Assembly (NCBI RefSeq): GCF_027912835.1
Contig: NZ_CP115768.1
Coordinates: 2,083,501-2,147,500, forward strand
DNA: 64,000 bases
Direction: 5' to 3'
Origin: Paracoccus sediminicola
GTDB lineage: Bacteria; Pseudomonadota; Alphaproteobacteria; Rhodobacterales; Rhodobacteraceae
The notes under the pieces are model-generated. The model searched no databases. It was given only the letters and a program-made list of their open reading frames with translations, and was not told the DNA's origin. Positions 1-9,454 of the stretch are shown piece after piece. Positions within the stretch are counted from its first letter, which is position 1. The number at the start of each line of letters is the position of its first letter. Position numbers and translations under genes: made by a program.

Positions 1-1
1 G

Positions 2-424
2 GTTAATCTCTGGGCGGTGCGCGGTCGAAAGCATCGCCATCTGATCTCCTGGGTGCCGCTGATGCATCTCTATTTCCCGCTCGGCTGCCTGGCCGGGTGG
101 AAGGCGATCTATGAGGTGGTGACCAACCCGTTCTACTGGGACAAGACCGCGCACGGGGTATTCGAGGAAAACGAGCCCGAAAGGGCGGAGACCGGCGATT
201 TCACCCGCATTCCGGTGCTCGGGATCATCGCCGACGAGACGACCGCGCGCGCCGCAAATGACCATGTCCACCACGCGCGGGAGAGCTGCAGCGCCGTTTT
301 GGACAGCCATGAAACCAGTGGCTCGACGTGCGGTCACGAGGAAAACAGCGGCGCGGGGGATATTTGCGGTGTTGGCAATGCGCAGACCCTCACGACAGAA
401 GAATTCGCGCGCGGCCGTGCCTAG
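2..424 (+). CDS. Glycosyltransferase, C-terminal fragment (probable GT2, cellulose-synthase-like)
   Basis: Only the last 140 residues are inside the window; the reading frame is open from base 2 and the gene begins upstream. The visible part has a hydrophobic stretch (residues about 12-35), then a KAIYEVV segment followed by PFYWDKTAHG. That is the typical end of membrane GT2 glycosyltransferases, in which a transmembrane helix leads into a short cytoplasmic W-[DE]-KT-x-HG motif. The catalytic domain cannot be seen, so donor and product are unknown. The last ~80 residues are low-complexity and not recognisable. Its stop codon shares the tetranucleotide CTAG with the stop of the convergent glnE. 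Confidence 0.65.
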   Translation, partial: VNLWAVRGRKHRHLISWVPLMHLYFPLGCLAGWKAIYEVVTNPFYWDKTAHGVFEENEPERAETGDFTRIPVLGIIADETTARAANDHVHHARESCSAVLDSHETSGSTCGHEENSGAGDICGVGNAQTLTTEEFARGRA

Positions 425-3243
425 TCGCTGTCGCTGCTGACGGCTTCTCCGCCCGTCGCGGGCAGGCCGCTATCGACGATCTGCCCCGCCGCCTCGACCA
501 TCTTATCGAGCCTTGCCCGCAAGGCGTCGAGATCCTCGGTGTCGGTTTCGCGCAGGAGAAAATCCTGTCCGCCCGCCCCAAGCTCTTCCATGCTGATGGG
601 CTTCTCGCTGATCAGCCGGCCTGCCGCCTGAAGCCTCCACAGGAAACGCTGCGCAGATAGCAATGTTTCGGCTTCGTCGGCAGTGACAAAATCATGCCGC
701 TTCCCGGCCCGGATCTGCGCCTCGGGACTGCGCGCCGGATCGCCGCCGCGCAGGGCGAAGCTTTGTGCGAGCAGCTCGATATCCTGAAGGCGACCGCGCC
801 CGATCTTGGCCTCCCACGCGCCGTCAGGCGCCTTTGCGGCAAAGATTTTGTCGCGCATCTCTGCCAGATCCGGCAGCACCCGCGCATCGCTGCCGCGTTC
901 GGACAACACGTCAACACGACTAGCCTCGACCTCGTCGGCGAGCGCATCCGCATCCGATCCGCAGGCGGCAACCACGCGGGCGCGAGTCAGGGCCAGATGC
1001 TCCCATGTCCAGGCTTCGGTCATCTGGTAGTTGCGGAAAGACTGCAGCGACGTCGCCACCGGCCCTTGCCGTCCCGAGGGGCGCAGCCGCATATCGACCT
1101 CGTAAAGCCTGCCATTCGCGGTCTGCGCGGAAAGCGCCGTGATCATCGCCTGAGTGAAACGCGAATACCAGGCGCGTGGCGCGAGCGGCTTGCGCCCGTC
1201 GGATTCCTCGACCCCGTCATCGTCATAGATTACGATCAGATCGAGATCCGAGGCCGCGTTCAGCCGCCGCGCCCCCAGAGACCCCATGCCCATCACCACC
1301 GCGCCCCGTCCCGGCGGGCCGCCATGCCGCGCCGCCAGCTCATCCACCACGAGCGGCAGAAGCGAGGCGATCGCGGCGTCGGCGATATCGGCATATTCCT
1401 GCCCCACCTGCGCCGCATCCGAGAGACCGCGCAGATGATGCACGCCGACCCGGAACTGCCATTCATGCGCCCAACGCCGCGCCTCGTCGAGCGCGCGCTC
1501 ATAGCCGCCATCGCGCGCGTTCATCTGCTGGTCGAGCCGCTGCGCCAGATCCGCACGCATCGTCTCGTATCCGGGCCAGGGCGCGAAGAAAGTGCCGCCG
1601 AGCACCGCGTCGAGCACGTCGGGATGCCGCCCGAGATACGCCGCCAGCCCCGGCGCGGTGGCGCAGATATCGACGATCAGGTCGATCAGTGAGGGGTTCG
1701 CCTCGAAAAGCGAGAAGAGCTGCACCCCCGCCGGAAGTTTCTGCAGGAAACCGTCGAAACGCGACAGCGCGTCTTCGGAATGCGCGGCGCGGCTCATCCG
1801 GCCGAGAAGATCGGGCTTGATGCGGCGAAAGATCTGCTGGGCGCGGGCACTGCGCAGCGCCGGATAGCTGTCCCAGCGGTCGATGATAGTCTGGGATTGT
1901 TCGGAAATTTCCGGTAGCGGCGCGCCGTCGGAGGGCGCAAAAAACGCGTCTGTCAGCGTCTCGACGCGCTCAAGCCGGGTTCGCAAAGCGGCACTCCACG
2001 CGTCGGTATCGGCTTCGCCCATCATCTGCGAGATCACCTCCAGCCCCTCGCGATCCTTCGGAAGCTCGTGGGTCTGGGCGTCGTTCACCATCTGTATGCG
2101 ATGCTCGATATCGCGATGCCGGCGATAGTGATCCGACAGTTCCTCGGCGATGTCCTGCGGAACCCATTCCTTGGCGGCAAGCGCGGCGAGCGCCTCCACC
2201 GTGCCCCGCAGCCGCAGATCCGGATCACGCCCCCCGGCGATGAGCTGGCGGGTCTGGGTGAAGAATTCAATCTCGCGAATGCCGCCCTGGCCGAGTTTCA
2301 TGTTATGGCCGGGCACGGCGATCTTGCCGCCCAGACTTTTGTGATCACGTATCCGCAAACGCATATTATGCGCATCCTCGATCGCCGCGAAGTCGAGATG
2401 CTTGCGCCACACGAAGGGCCGCAGATCGGCGAGGAAGCGCGTGCCGGCGTCGATATCGCCCGCGCAGGGTCGGGCCTTAATAAAGGCCGCGCGTTCCCAT
2501 GTGCGACCCTCGGCCTCATAATATGAGAGCGCCGCCGAAGCCGAGAGGCAGACCGGCGTCACCGCCGCATCGGGGCGCAGCCTGAGATCGGTGCGGAACA
2601 CATAGCCATGGGCGGTATTGTCCGAAAGTGTCGCCGCTGCCTTGCGGGTGACCCGGATCAGCGCGGCGCGGGCCTCTTGGCGGTCGGCCTCGTCATAGGC
2701 CTCGTCGTCAAAGAGCATGATGAGATCGATATCCGAGCTGTAATTCAGCTCGCCCGCGCCCATCTTTCCCATCGCCATGGCAAAGATGCCGCCCGCCTCC
2801 GCATCGGTTTCGGGCAGCTTGCCGCGCTCTTGTTCACGCCGGAGATGGACGCGCAGCGCCAGATCCGTGGCCCGGTCGGCCAGGTCTGTCAGCGTCCCGG
2901 TGACTCGCTCCAGCGCCCAGACCCCGCCGAGATCGGCCAGCCCTGCCAGCAATGCCACCCGTCGCTTCGCCCGCCGCAGCGCAACGCCCAGATCCTCTGC
3001 GCCGAGATCGTCGCAGCCCTCCAGCTCCGATGCGACCGGATCGTCGGCGGCGGCCGCAAGCGCGTCCGGCAGCCACTCGCGTTCCTTCTGCATCAGCGAC
3101 CACAGATAGGGGCTGCATCCTGCGGTGCCTCCGATCAGATCGACCAGACCCGCATCCAGCCCGCCGAACATCGCGCGCGCCTCTTGCGCACGGTCGGCGT
3201 CATGCGGGATCGGCTGGCGGGTGATGGCGTCGGCAAAGCTCAT
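421..3243 (-). CDS. glnE: Bifunctional glutamine synthetase adenylyltransferase / adenylyl-removing enzyme
   Basis: Encodes about 940 residues, the usual GlnE length. GlnE adds AMP to, or removes it from, glutamine synthetase in response to PII proteins and glutamine, so it sets nitrogen assimilation activity. Two nucleotidyltransferase domains are visible. The N-terminal one carries GKMGAGELNYSSDIDL, with the paired aspartates of the G-S/T-x(n)-D-x-D motif; the C-terminal one carries GSLGARRLNAASDLDL. The frame stays open to 3363, but the ATG at 3243 (MSFADAITRQ) is preferred because the extra 40 residues are not family-like. The gene is divergent from bpt and convergent with the upstream glycosyltransferase. 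Confidence 0.93.
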   Translation of the reverse strand: MSFADAITRQPIPHDADRAQEARAMFGGLDAGLVDLIGGTAGCSPYLWSLMQKEREWLPDALAAAADDPVASELEGCDDLGAEDLGVALRRAKRRVALLAGLADLGGVWALERVTGTLTDLADRATDLALRVHLRREQERGKLPETDAEAGGIFAMAMGKMGAGELNYSSDIDLIMLFDDEAYDEADRQEARAALIRVTRKAAATLSDNTAHGYVFRTDLRLRPDAAVTPVCLSASAALSYYEAEGRTWERAAFIKARPCAGDIDAGTRFLADLRPFVWRKHLDFAAIEDAHNMRLRIRDHKSLGGKIAVPGHNMKLGQGGIREIEFFTQTRQLIAGGRDPDLRLRGTVEALAALAAKEWVPQDIAEELSDHYRRHRDIEHRIQMVNDAQTHELPKDREGLEVISQMMGEADTDAWSAALRTRLERVETLTDAFFAPSDGAPLPEISEQSQTIIDRWDSYPALRSARAQQIFRRIKPDLLGRMSRAAHSEDALSRFDGFLQKLPAGVQLFSLFEANPSLIDLIVDICATAPGLAAYLGRHPDVLDAVLGGTFFAPWPGYETMRADLAQRLDQQMNARDGGYERALDEARRWAHEWQFRVGVHHLRGLSDAAQVGQEYADIADAAIASLLPLVVDELAARHGGPPGRGAVVMGMGSLGARRLNAASDLDLIVIYDDDGVEESDGRKPLAPRAWYSRFTQAMITALSAQTANGRLYEVDMRLRPSGRQGPVATSLQSFRNYQMTEAWTWEHLALTRARVVAACGSDADALADEVEASRVDVLSERGSDARVLPDLAEMRDKIFAAKAPDGAWEAKIGRGRLQDIELLAQSFALRGGDPARSPEAQIRAGKRHDFVTADEAETLLSAQRFLWRLQAAGRLISEKPISMEELGAGGQDFLLRETDTEDLDALRARLDKMVEAAGQIVDSGLPATGGEAVSSDSD

Positions 3244-3443
3244 GGGCGGAGTAAGGCAATTCCCGTTTCCGAGGTCAATCGCCGCGATGCGTCTCGGGGC
3301 TGCGGAATATCCCGCTTGGCGCGGAGCCAGTCTGTTGCTACCGTCTTGAAGGGATAATGGCATTTGCAGGGATGAATGACGTCAGATAGCGGCAAACTGG
3401 CCCGTTTTGGACGGGCACAAGGCGCGACCGAGCGGAGTGTGCG

Positions 3444-4286
3444 ATGCGCCATACGCTGACTCATGCCCCGCAATTCTACGTCACCGCACCGCAGCCCTGC
3501 CCCTATCTGCATGGCCGGGCCGAGCGGAAGCTGTTCACGGCGCTGCATCCCGGCAACGCGCAAGAGCTGAACAACGCGCTGTCGCGGCAGGGCTTTCGCC
3601 GCTCGCAGAATGTGCTGTACCGGCCGAGCTGCGAAAGCTGCGTGGCCTGCATGTCGGCGCGCATTCGGGTGAAGGATTTCGCACCTTCGCGCACGCAGCG
3701 CCGGGTCGCGCGGCGCAACGCCGATCTGAACCGGCTGACCACCACAGCCTGGGCCACGGAAGAGCAGTTCGATCTGTTCCGCCGCTATCTCGATCAGCGC
3801 CATGCCGATGGCGGGATGGCGGATATGGATATCTTCGAGTTCGCCGCCATGATCGAGGAAACCGCCGTGCGGACGCGGGTGATCGAGTATCGCGGCGCCG
3901 ATCTCTTCGAAGGCGATTCGGACGAGGCCGATCCGGTGATGTCCGATCCTGATCTGGGCGCGGTTTGCCTGACAGACGTTCTGGATGACGGGTTGTCCCT
4001 GGTCTACAGCTTTTTCGACCCGCGGCTGAGTGCGCGCAGCCTTGGCACGCATATCATCCTCGATCACGTCGATCTCGCGCGGGAGAGCGGTCTGCCCTAT
4101 GTCTATCTGGGTTATTGGGTGCCCGGCAGCCGCAAGATGGATTACAAAGCCCGTTTCGGCGCGCTCGAGATCTATAAGGGCGGGGTCTGGCAGGACATCG
4201 GCAATCCCGCCGATCACTGTGATGAAGCGCATCCACTGGCGGTAGATCCGATCGTCGAACAGGTGGCGCGGATCGACCTTCCCTGA
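3444..4286 (+). CDS. bpt: Aspartate/glutamate leucyltransferase (N-end rule)
   Basis: A 280-residue protein of the Bpt branch of the arginyl-tRNA-protein transferase family. Bpt moves leucine from Leu-tRNA onto N-terminal Asp or Glu, creating a bacterial N-degron for ClpS/ClpAP. The sequence has the N-terminal Cys-rich element [12 protein letters not shown] (residues about 61-72) and the C-terminal [15 protein letters not shown] region with a conserved SLGTHIILD helix, all characteristic of the family. The ATG at 3444 follows a purine-rich region, and the protein starts [12 protein letters not shown], as Bpt proteins usually do. It is transcribed divergently from glnE, leaving a ~200 bp shared promoter region. 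Confidence 0.9.
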   Translation: MRHTLTHAPQFYVTAPQPCPYLHGRAERKLFTALHPGNAQELNNALSRQGFRRSQNVLYRPSCESCVACMSARIRVKDFAPSRTQRRVARRNADLNRLTTTAWATEEQFDLFRRYLDQRHADGGMADMDIFEFAAMIEETAVRTRVIEYRGADLFEGDSDEADPVMSDPDLGAVCLTDVLDDGLSLVYSFFDPRLSARSLGTHIILDHVDLARESGLPYVYLGYWVPGSRKMDYKARFGALEIYKGGVWQDIGNPADHCDEAHPLAVDPIVEQVARIDLP

Positions 4287-4288
4287 GC

Positions 4289-4305
4289 GCGCAATATTAT
4301 TGCGC
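4289..4305. terminator. Short hairpin directly after bpt
   Basis: GCGCAAT-ATT-ATTGCGC forms a perfect 7-bp stem with a 3-nt loop, beginning three bases after the bpt stop codon. No T-run follows, so it may be a weak terminator or only a 3'-end stabiliser. Confidence 0.4.
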
Positions 4306-4344
4306 CACACGGCGATTTCGGGTCACTTTCGTGAAATTTTGGCA

Positions 4345-4373
4345 TTGACGCTTCGGCGCGGCCCTCCTAGTTT
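4345..4373 (+). promoter_or_regulatory. Candidate sigma-70 promoter of ilvBN
   Basis: TTGACG (4345-4350) and TAGTTT (4368-4373) are separated by exactly 17 bp and lie about 80 bp upstream of the ilvB start. This is the best sigma-70-like match in the bpt-ilvB gap. Between it and the start codon the 9-mer TGCTGCAAT occurs twice (4395-4403 and 4422-4430). Confidence 0.5.
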
Positions 4374-4394
4374 GCGGCGGCGCGGCACAGCAAA

Positions 4395-4430
4395 TGCTGC
4401 AATATTCTGCAGTGCGCGGGGTGCTGCAAT
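4395..4430 (+). repeat. Direct repeat of TGCTGCAAT in the ilvB leader
   Basis: Two exact copies of the 9-mer at 4395-4403 and 4422-4430 (27-nt period) sit in the untranslated leader between the candidate promoter and ilvB. The period is near two and a half helical turns. They could be a protein-binding site or chance; nothing here shows which regulator would use them. Confidence 0.4.
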
Positions 4431-4451
4431 CACAGGATGAGGATGGGTCAG

Positions 4452-6197
4452 ATGTCCCGAAAGATGACGGGTGCGAAAATGGTTGTCGAAGCGCTGCGCG
4501 ATCAGGGCGTCGACACGGTATTCGGCTATCCGGGTGGGGCGGTGCTGCCGATCTATGACGAGATCTTTCAGCAGAACGACATCAAGCATGTTCTGGTGCG
4601 GCATGAACAGGGCGCGGTGCATATGGCCGAGGGCTATGCCCGCTCGACCGGCAAGCCGGGCGTCGTGCTTGTGACCTCGGGCCCCGGCGCGACGAATGCG
4701 GTGACCGGGCTGACCGATGCGCTGCTCGACTCCATCCCTCTGGTGGTGCTGTCGGGCCAAGTGCCGACCTTTCTCATCGGCACGGACGGGTTTCAGGAGG
4801 CTGACACGGTCGGCATCACGCGCCCCTGCACCAAGCATAACTGGCTGGTGAAGGAACCTTCCCAGCTCGCCAAGACGATCCATCAGGGATTCCGCGTTGC
4901 CACATCGGGCCGCCCCGGCCCGGTGCTGATCGACATTCCCAAGGATGTGCAATTTGCCGAGGCCGAATATCTCTCGCCCAAACAGGTCGAGACCGGCCCC
5001 TATCAGCCGCGGAAGAAGGGCGATATCGACGCCATCACCCGGCTGGTCGAAGAGATGGAGCGGGCAGAGCGTCCGATCTTTTATACCGGCGGTGGCGTGA
5101 TCAACTCCGGCCCGGCGGCGAGCCAGCTTCTGCGTGAATTGGTCGAGGCGACCGGCTTTCCGATCACCTCGACCCTCATGGGGCTTGGCGCCTATCCGGC
5201 CTCGGGCGAGAAATGGCTTGGGATGCTGGGGATGCACGGCACCTACGAGGCCAATCTCGCGATGCATGGCTGCGACCTGATGATCGCCGTCGGCGCGCGC
5301 TTCGATGACCGCATCACTGGGCGCGTCAATGATTTCAGCCCCGGCTCGCTGAAGGCGCAGATCGACATTGACCCGTCAAGCGTGAACAAGGTCATTCATG
5401 TTGACATCCCGATCCAGGGCGATGTCGGTCATGTGCTCGAAGACATGCTGAAGGTCTGGACATCGCGCGGCCGTAAGACCCGCTCTGACGAGCTGCGGCA
5501 ATGGTGGGTGCAGATCGAGCAATGGCGGGCGGCAAACTGCCTCGCCTATACGAATTCCGACAGCATCATCAAACCGCAATACGCGGTCGAGCGGCTGGAA
5601 GCGCTGACCAAGGGGCATGACCGCTATATCACGACCGAGGTGGGCCAGCACCAGATGTGGGCCGCGCAGTTCATGGGATTCGAGGAACCGAACCGCTGGA
5701 TGACCTCGGGCGGTCTGGGGACAATGGGCTACGGGCTGCCCGCGTCGATCGGCGTGCAGGTCGCGCATCCCGACGCGCTTGTCATCAACGTGGCGGGCGA
5801 TGCCTCCTGGCTGATGAACATGCAGGAAATGGGCACCGCCGTGCAGTTCCGTGCCCCGGTCAAGCAATTCATCCTGAACAATGAACGGCTCGGCATGGTC
5901 CGTCAGTGGCAGGAGCTGCTGCATGGCGAACGTTACAGCCAGAGCTGGTCCGAAAGCCTGCCCGATTTCGTGAAGATGGCCGAGGCATTCGGCTGCAAGG
6001 GCCGCCAGGTCAGCGATCCGGCCGAGCTCGACGACGCGATCCGGGAGATGATCGATTATGATGGCCCGTTCATCCTCGACGTGCTGGTCGAGAAGCACGA
6101 GAACTGCTTCCCGATGATCCCCTCGGGCAAGCCGCATAACGAAATGCTGTTGTCGCCCGAAGCCGAGGCGTTCAGCGGCGGCGCGGCACTGGTGTAA
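4452..6197 (+). CDS. ilvB: Acetolactate synthase, large (catalytic) subunit
   Basis: About 581 residues of a thiamine-diphosphate enzyme that condenses two pyruvates to acetolactate, or pyruvate plus 2-oxobutyrate, at the first common step of branched-chain amino-acid synthesis. FGYPGGAVLPIYD and the catalytic glutamate region VRHEQGAVHMAEGYAR are at the N-terminus, a FAD-binding middle domain follows, and the C-terminal ThDP/Mg motif runs GDASW...ILNN. ATGs at 4437 and 4443 are also in frame; 4452 (MSRKMTGAK) is chosen because GAGG sits 9 bases upstream and homologues usually begin this way. The regulatory subunit gene follows after 11 bases. Confidence 0.95.
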   Translation: MSRKMTGAKMVVEALRDQGVDTVFGYPGGAVLPIYDEIFQQNDIKHVLVRHEQGAVHMAEGYARSTGKPGVVLVTSGPGATNAVTGLTDALLDSIPLVVLSGQVPTFLIGTDGFQEADTVGITRPCTKHNWLVKEPSQLAKTIHQGFRVATSGRPGPVLIDIPKDVQFAEAEYLSPKQVETGPYQPRKKGDIDAITRLVEEMERAERPIFYTGGGVINSGPAASQLLRELVEATGFPITSTLMGLGAYPASGEKWLGMLGMHGTYEANLAMHGCDLMIAVGARFDDRITGRVNDFSPGSLKAQIDIDPSSVNKVIHVDIPIQGDVGHVLEDMLKVWTSRGRKTRSDELRQWWVQIEQWRAANCLAYTNSDSIIKPQYAVERLEALTKGHDRYITTEVGQHQMWAAQFMGFEEPNRWMTSGGLGTMGYGLPASIGVQVAHPDALVINVAGDASWLMNMQEMGTAVQFRAPVKQFILNNERLGMVRQWQELLHGERYSQSWSESLPDFVKMAEAFGCKGRQVSDPAELDDAIREMIDYDGPFILDVLVEKHENCFPMIPSGKPHNEMLLSPEAEAFSGGAALV

Positions 6198-6208
6198 GGA
6201 GCGAGATC

Positions 6209-6769
6209 ATGGCGGCACTCAATATCAGGCAAGGCGCGACAAGCCATTCGGCCTATGATCTGCGCGACCCGAATGCCGATATCGTCGAGCGGCACACGCT
6301 CGCGGTCCTGGTCGAGAACGAGCCGGGCGTTCTGGCGCGGGTGATCGGGCTTTTTTCGGGACGAGGCTACAACATTGACAGCCTGACCGTGGCAGAGACC
6401 GACCACGAGGGTCATCTGTCTCGGATCACCATCGTGACCCGCGGCACGCCTGCGGTGATCGAACAAATCAAGGCGCAGCTTGGCCGCATCGTCCCGGTGC
6501 GCGACGTTCATGATTTAACCGCCGAGGGACCTAGCGTCGAACGGGAGCTGGGGCTGTTCAAGGTCGCCGGGTCGGGCGATCACCGGGTCGAGGCGCTTCG
6601 TATCGCCGAAATTTTCCGGGCGAATGTCGTGGATTCGACGCTGACCAGTTTCGTCTTTGAGATCACCGGCACGCCGGAAAAGCTGGATGCCTTTGCCGAT
6701 CTGATGCGGCCCCTGGGGCTCAGCGATCAGGCGCGCACCGGCGTTGCGGCCTTGGCGCGAGGGGTCTGA
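6209..6769 (+). CDS. ilvN: Acetolactate synthase, small (regulatory) subunit
   Basis: A 186-residue ACT-domain protein that binds IlvB, raises its activity and gives valine feedback inhibition. The N-terminal ACT domain (residues about 28-105) includes HTLAVLVENEPGVLARV and FSGRGYNIDSLTV, the characteristic Gly-rich effector loop. The C-terminal small-subunit domain starts near ERELGLFKV. The start is supported by GGAG 8 bases upstream, and the 11-base spacing to ilvB indicates a two-gene operon. Length is normal for the long (IlvH-like) form. Confidence 0.94.
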   Translation: MAALNIRQGATSHSAYDLRDPNADIVERHTLAVLVENEPGVLARVIGLFSGRGYNIDSLTVAETDHEGHLSRITIVTRGTPAVIEQIKAQLGRIVPVRDVHDLTAEGPSVERELGLFKVAGSGDHRVEALRIAEIFRANVVDSTLTSFVFEITGTPEKLDAFADLMRPLGLSDQARTGVAALARGV

Positions 6770-6796
6770 TCGGCCGGGCGCCTTCTCAAAGCTGTT

Positions 6797-7150
6797 TCAG
6801 GAATTCACGGCAGAAGACAGCATTTCTTCGGGATGATCGGCCACGACGCGCAGGGGCGGGACCTTGTTGCGCGATACCACGTGAAGATGCGGTGCCGGGC
6901 GGCTGGTCTGTCCCAAGAGTGCGTTGGGGATGTTGGGGCAGACATTCGACGCGATGACACTGACCGACCGGGCGTGACGAAGATTTCCGACCGTCTCGCA
7001 TTCCAGCCGTAGCAGATCGCCGGGGACCGGCCATTCCGCGTCGCCGGCCAGGCAATCACCACCGCGAAGATAAGCGAGCGGTCCCTGATCCTCGCACCAG
7101 ATGACCGCCTTTTGGCTGCATTCGCTGCTCCAGATCACGACTCCGATCAT
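6797..7150 (-). CDS. Conserved hypothetical protein (Rhodobacteraceae-type)
   Basis: A 117-residue soluble protein beginning MIGVVIWSSECSQKAVIWCEDQG. I do not recognise a named domain. The first half has alternating hydrophobic residues and a conserved-looking WCEDQGPLAY segment, suggesting a small beta-rich fold; residues 50-75 contain ETVGNLRHARSV. No signal peptide or membrane segment is evident. It is convergent with ilvN (27-bp gap) and alone on its strand. A possible -10 element, TATACT on the minus strand, lies at 7177-7182. The family impression is from memory and is not certain. Confidence 0.6.
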   Translation of the reverse strand: MIGVVIWSSECSQKAVIWCEDQGPLAYLRGGDCLAGDAEWPVPGDLLRLECETVGNLRHARSVSVIASNVCPNIPNALLGQTSRPAPHLHVVSRNKVPPLRVVADHPEEMLSSAVNS

Positions 7151-7288
7151 TCAACCGCTCCCATCCAGTGAACCGAGTATAAGCAGATCCACTTATGATT
7201 ACCTTGCTACATAGCGGATTTTCGCCGATCGCGGAAGGCAATTCGCAACGACATGCAAATTAGTTCCCATAAGTGACGCGGCGTCACA

Positions 7289-8569
7289 TCACAAAGCCGT
7301 GTGCAACTTCCGATTGCGGATATGAACCATTTTTTTCGAGAGTGTGTCAAGTTGTAATGGCTGCATTCCTGACCTTTCCGCGTGATAAGCAACAAGCTCT
7401 ACGATCTCTGCCGCTGCGGTGCCATAATATTCCGGTTTTAGCTTGGTGAGCGCATGAAGCGCGTCGATAAGCGCGCTCTGCACCTCGAACATGCCGCCAG
7501 CATCGCGAGCCAGCGGGGCAAAGGCGGCACGGACCATATCGGCGGCGCTGATTTCACGCACATGCAGCAGCGGTCGGCGAGCTTCGTGATCCGTCGCGAC
7601 CGGACCGGTGCGGGTCAGAAGCCGCAACTGGCGCTGGATCACATCACGCGCCGTGCCGGGATCGTTGACCGCAGGAGACAGGGCGCGCTGCGCCACCTCG
7701 GTCATCGCCTCGATGCCGTGGATCGGGTCCTGCTCGAAGCTGTTGGTCTGTCCGATGGTCAGGCAATTCATCAGCCGCTTCATCAGCGTCTCACGATCTT
7801 CCGCCTCGCCGAGGCCAACCACATGCATCACCGGCCGCGCGGCATGAACGCGCGTGCCCGGAATGGCGTCCAGATAGATGGTCAGCCCGTGCTGCTCAGC
7901 CAAGGATTGCAGCGTGCCCGCGTCGACATGCCGGACCCTGCCGACATCCGGCGTCAGCAGCATCTCGGCCTCTTCCGGCGGCGCGCCGGTCCAGGGCTGC
8001 CCCCCGAGCCAGGGGTAATCCTCGCGGTTCTCCACCGCGCGAAGCGCCGCTGCCTCAAGCCGGTCCAGCACATCGCGGATCTGGCCGAGATCGCTGAGAA
8101 CCTCGATCCAGTTCATCAGCGCCACGATGACCAGCACCACGACGATCCCGGTCGCCGCAAACACCACCACCCGGCCAGAGCCGCCATAGACCCCGGTCTG
8201 CAACATGATGATTCCGACCAGGCTAAAGACAAAGGCGCCGATAAAGGTCGACAGCACCGTCTGACTGGCCGAATCGCCAACGATCAGCGGCAGCGCGCGC
8301 GGTGTCGCGTTCTGCTGCGCGTTCGTCCAGGCATTGACCAGTGTCGAGAGCGAAAAGATCGTCACCGCCAGCATCGTCGTGGCGATGATCTGAAGCATGG
8401 TGCCAACCGCCTCTGTACCAAGACGATAGGCCATCCAGTCGGGGATGAAGGGCCGCAGCAGCAAAGCGACCAGAGCCGTCGCCACGCCCATGACCGCGAA
8501 AGCCAGCACCCGAACCCAGATCCGCCCGATCAGCTCTTGCAGGCGGAATGAGAGTTTGGACCAGCTCAC
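7289..8569 (-). CDS. DUF2254 family membrane protein
   Basis: A 426-residue protein with about four predicted membrane helices in the first ~160 residues (for example VLAFAVMGVATALVALLL and FSLVGIIMLQTGVY) and a soluble C-terminal part. The LSPAVNDPGTARD segment in that part is the hallmark of DUF2254. Family function is unknown. The start is a GTG at 8569, seven bases beyond the stop codon of the M48 protease gene on the same strand, so the two are likely translated from one message. The C-terminus ends in a Lys/Arg/His-rich tail. Confidence 0.85.
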   Translation of the reverse strand: MSWSKLSFRLQELIGRIWVRVLAFAVMGVATALVALLLRPFIPDWMAYRLGTEAVGTMLQIIATTMLAVTIFSLSTLVNAWTNAQQNATPRALPLIVGDSASQTVLSTFIGAFVFSLVGIIMLQTGVYGGSGRVVVFAATGIVVVLVIVALMNWIEVLSDLGQIRDVLDRLEAAALRAVENREDYPWLGGQPWTGAPPEEAEMLLTPDVGRVRHVDAGTLQSLAEQHGLTIYLDAIPGTRVHAARPVMHVVGLGEAEDRETLMKRLMNCLTIGQTNSFEQDPIHGIEAMTEVAQRALSPAVNDPGTARDVIQRQLRLLTRTGPVATDHEARRPLLHVREISAADMVRAAFAPLARDAGGMFEVQSALIDALHALTKLKPEYYGTAAAEIVELVAYHAERSGMQPLQLDTLSKKMVHIRNRKLHTAL

Positions 8570-8575
8570 CTCGCG

Positions 8576-9352
8576 TTACCGCGTCCGTCCTGCCCTGACA
8601 TCCTCGACGGCCCTGCGCACTTGGGCCATGCGTGAGGCGCGCGACGGATGCGAGCCAAGAATGCGATCACCCGGATCGGGCATGCGGCGGAAGAACTCGG
8701 CCCCGTTCACCGGATCATAGCCGGCATTCATCGTGACGATCGCGCCCATATAGTCGGCCTGAAGCTCCCAGTCGCGGGAATAGACTCGCGAACCGACCGA
8801 GGCGCCGACACGCTGGATCGAGCTCACCGTGTTGGAATCGGCGCCGGCCGCGGCAGCCAGCCCGCCCAGGATGACCGCCCCCGCCGTGGCCGAGCTCGCC
8901 TTGCGGTCTAGATGGTTCAGGATGTGGTGGCTGGCCTCGTGACCGACAACGAAGGCGAGTTCATCCGCATTCTGCGCCGCCGCGATCAGCGAGACGGTGA
9001 AGCCGATGATCGGACGGCCCGAACGGTCGAGCGTCTGGAACGCGTTGGGTTCGAGATCCAGCCGGTCATCGACGACGAACTGATAGTCGCAGTTGATATT
9101 CGATGTCCGCCGCGCCGCGCATTCCCGCTCGACCGCAGGCTCCATCTTGCGGATCACGCTGAGGAAGTTATTGGCCGCCTGGCGCGGCGACTGCGGCGTC
9201 GTCGCGGAGGGCCGGGTGACAGTGGTCTCTGCCGTGTTGCGGGTCGGCGCGGGAACGGGTGGTCTGTCCGACACCTCGACAGGGGCACAGGCGGACAGCG
9301 CGGCCGCGCCGATCAGGCTGAGGGCGGCGAGGCGGAGATTTCTGGATAACAT
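8576..9352 (-). CDS. M48-family metalloprotease lipoprotein
   Basis: A 258-residue lipoprotein: the signal sequence ends in a lipobox (AALSAC, Cys22), so it should be anchored to a periplasmic membrane face. The zinc motif HEASH (residues 138-142) and the downstream ELQAD glutamate (about residue 200) match M48 peptidases of the LoiP/BepA kind, which act in envelope protein quality control. A Pro/Thr-rich linker follows the lipid anchor. The frame is open further upstream, but the ATG at 9352 is the only start that gives a signal peptide. Probable operon with the DUF2254 gene. Confidence 0.87.
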   Translation of the reverse strand: MLSRNLRLAALSLIGAAALSACAPVEVSDRPPVPAPTRNTAETTVTRPSATTPQSPRQAANNFLSVIRKMEPAVERECAARRTSNINCDYQFVVDDRLDLEPNAFQTLDRSGRPIIGFTVSLIAAAQNADELAFVVGHEASHHILNHLDRKASSATAGAVILGGLAAAAGADSNTVSSIQRVGASVGSRVYSRDWELQADYMGAIVTMNAGYDPVNGAEFFRRMPDPGDRILGSHPSRASRMAQVRRAVEDVRAGRTR

Positions 9353-9454
9353 GTTCACTCTCGGCTGACGGGTCTCGGAAAGAATAGACAAGCCCCCCTT
9401 GCGAGGCAAACCACTTCCGGTCACGCTGGCGGAAAGTTCAGGATGAGAGGGCCC

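Noticed and set aside
694..1692. 332-residue plus-strand ORF inside glnE
   Set aside because: It is the antisense shadow of glnE; composition is Arg/Pro/His-rich and no family feature is seen. The same applies to the other long ORFs antisense to recognised genes.
4393..4560. Possible ilvB leader peptide starting MLQYSAVRG
   Set aside because: It runs on into ilvB in another frame, has no run of Leu/Val/Ile codons and no terminator-antiterminator pair.
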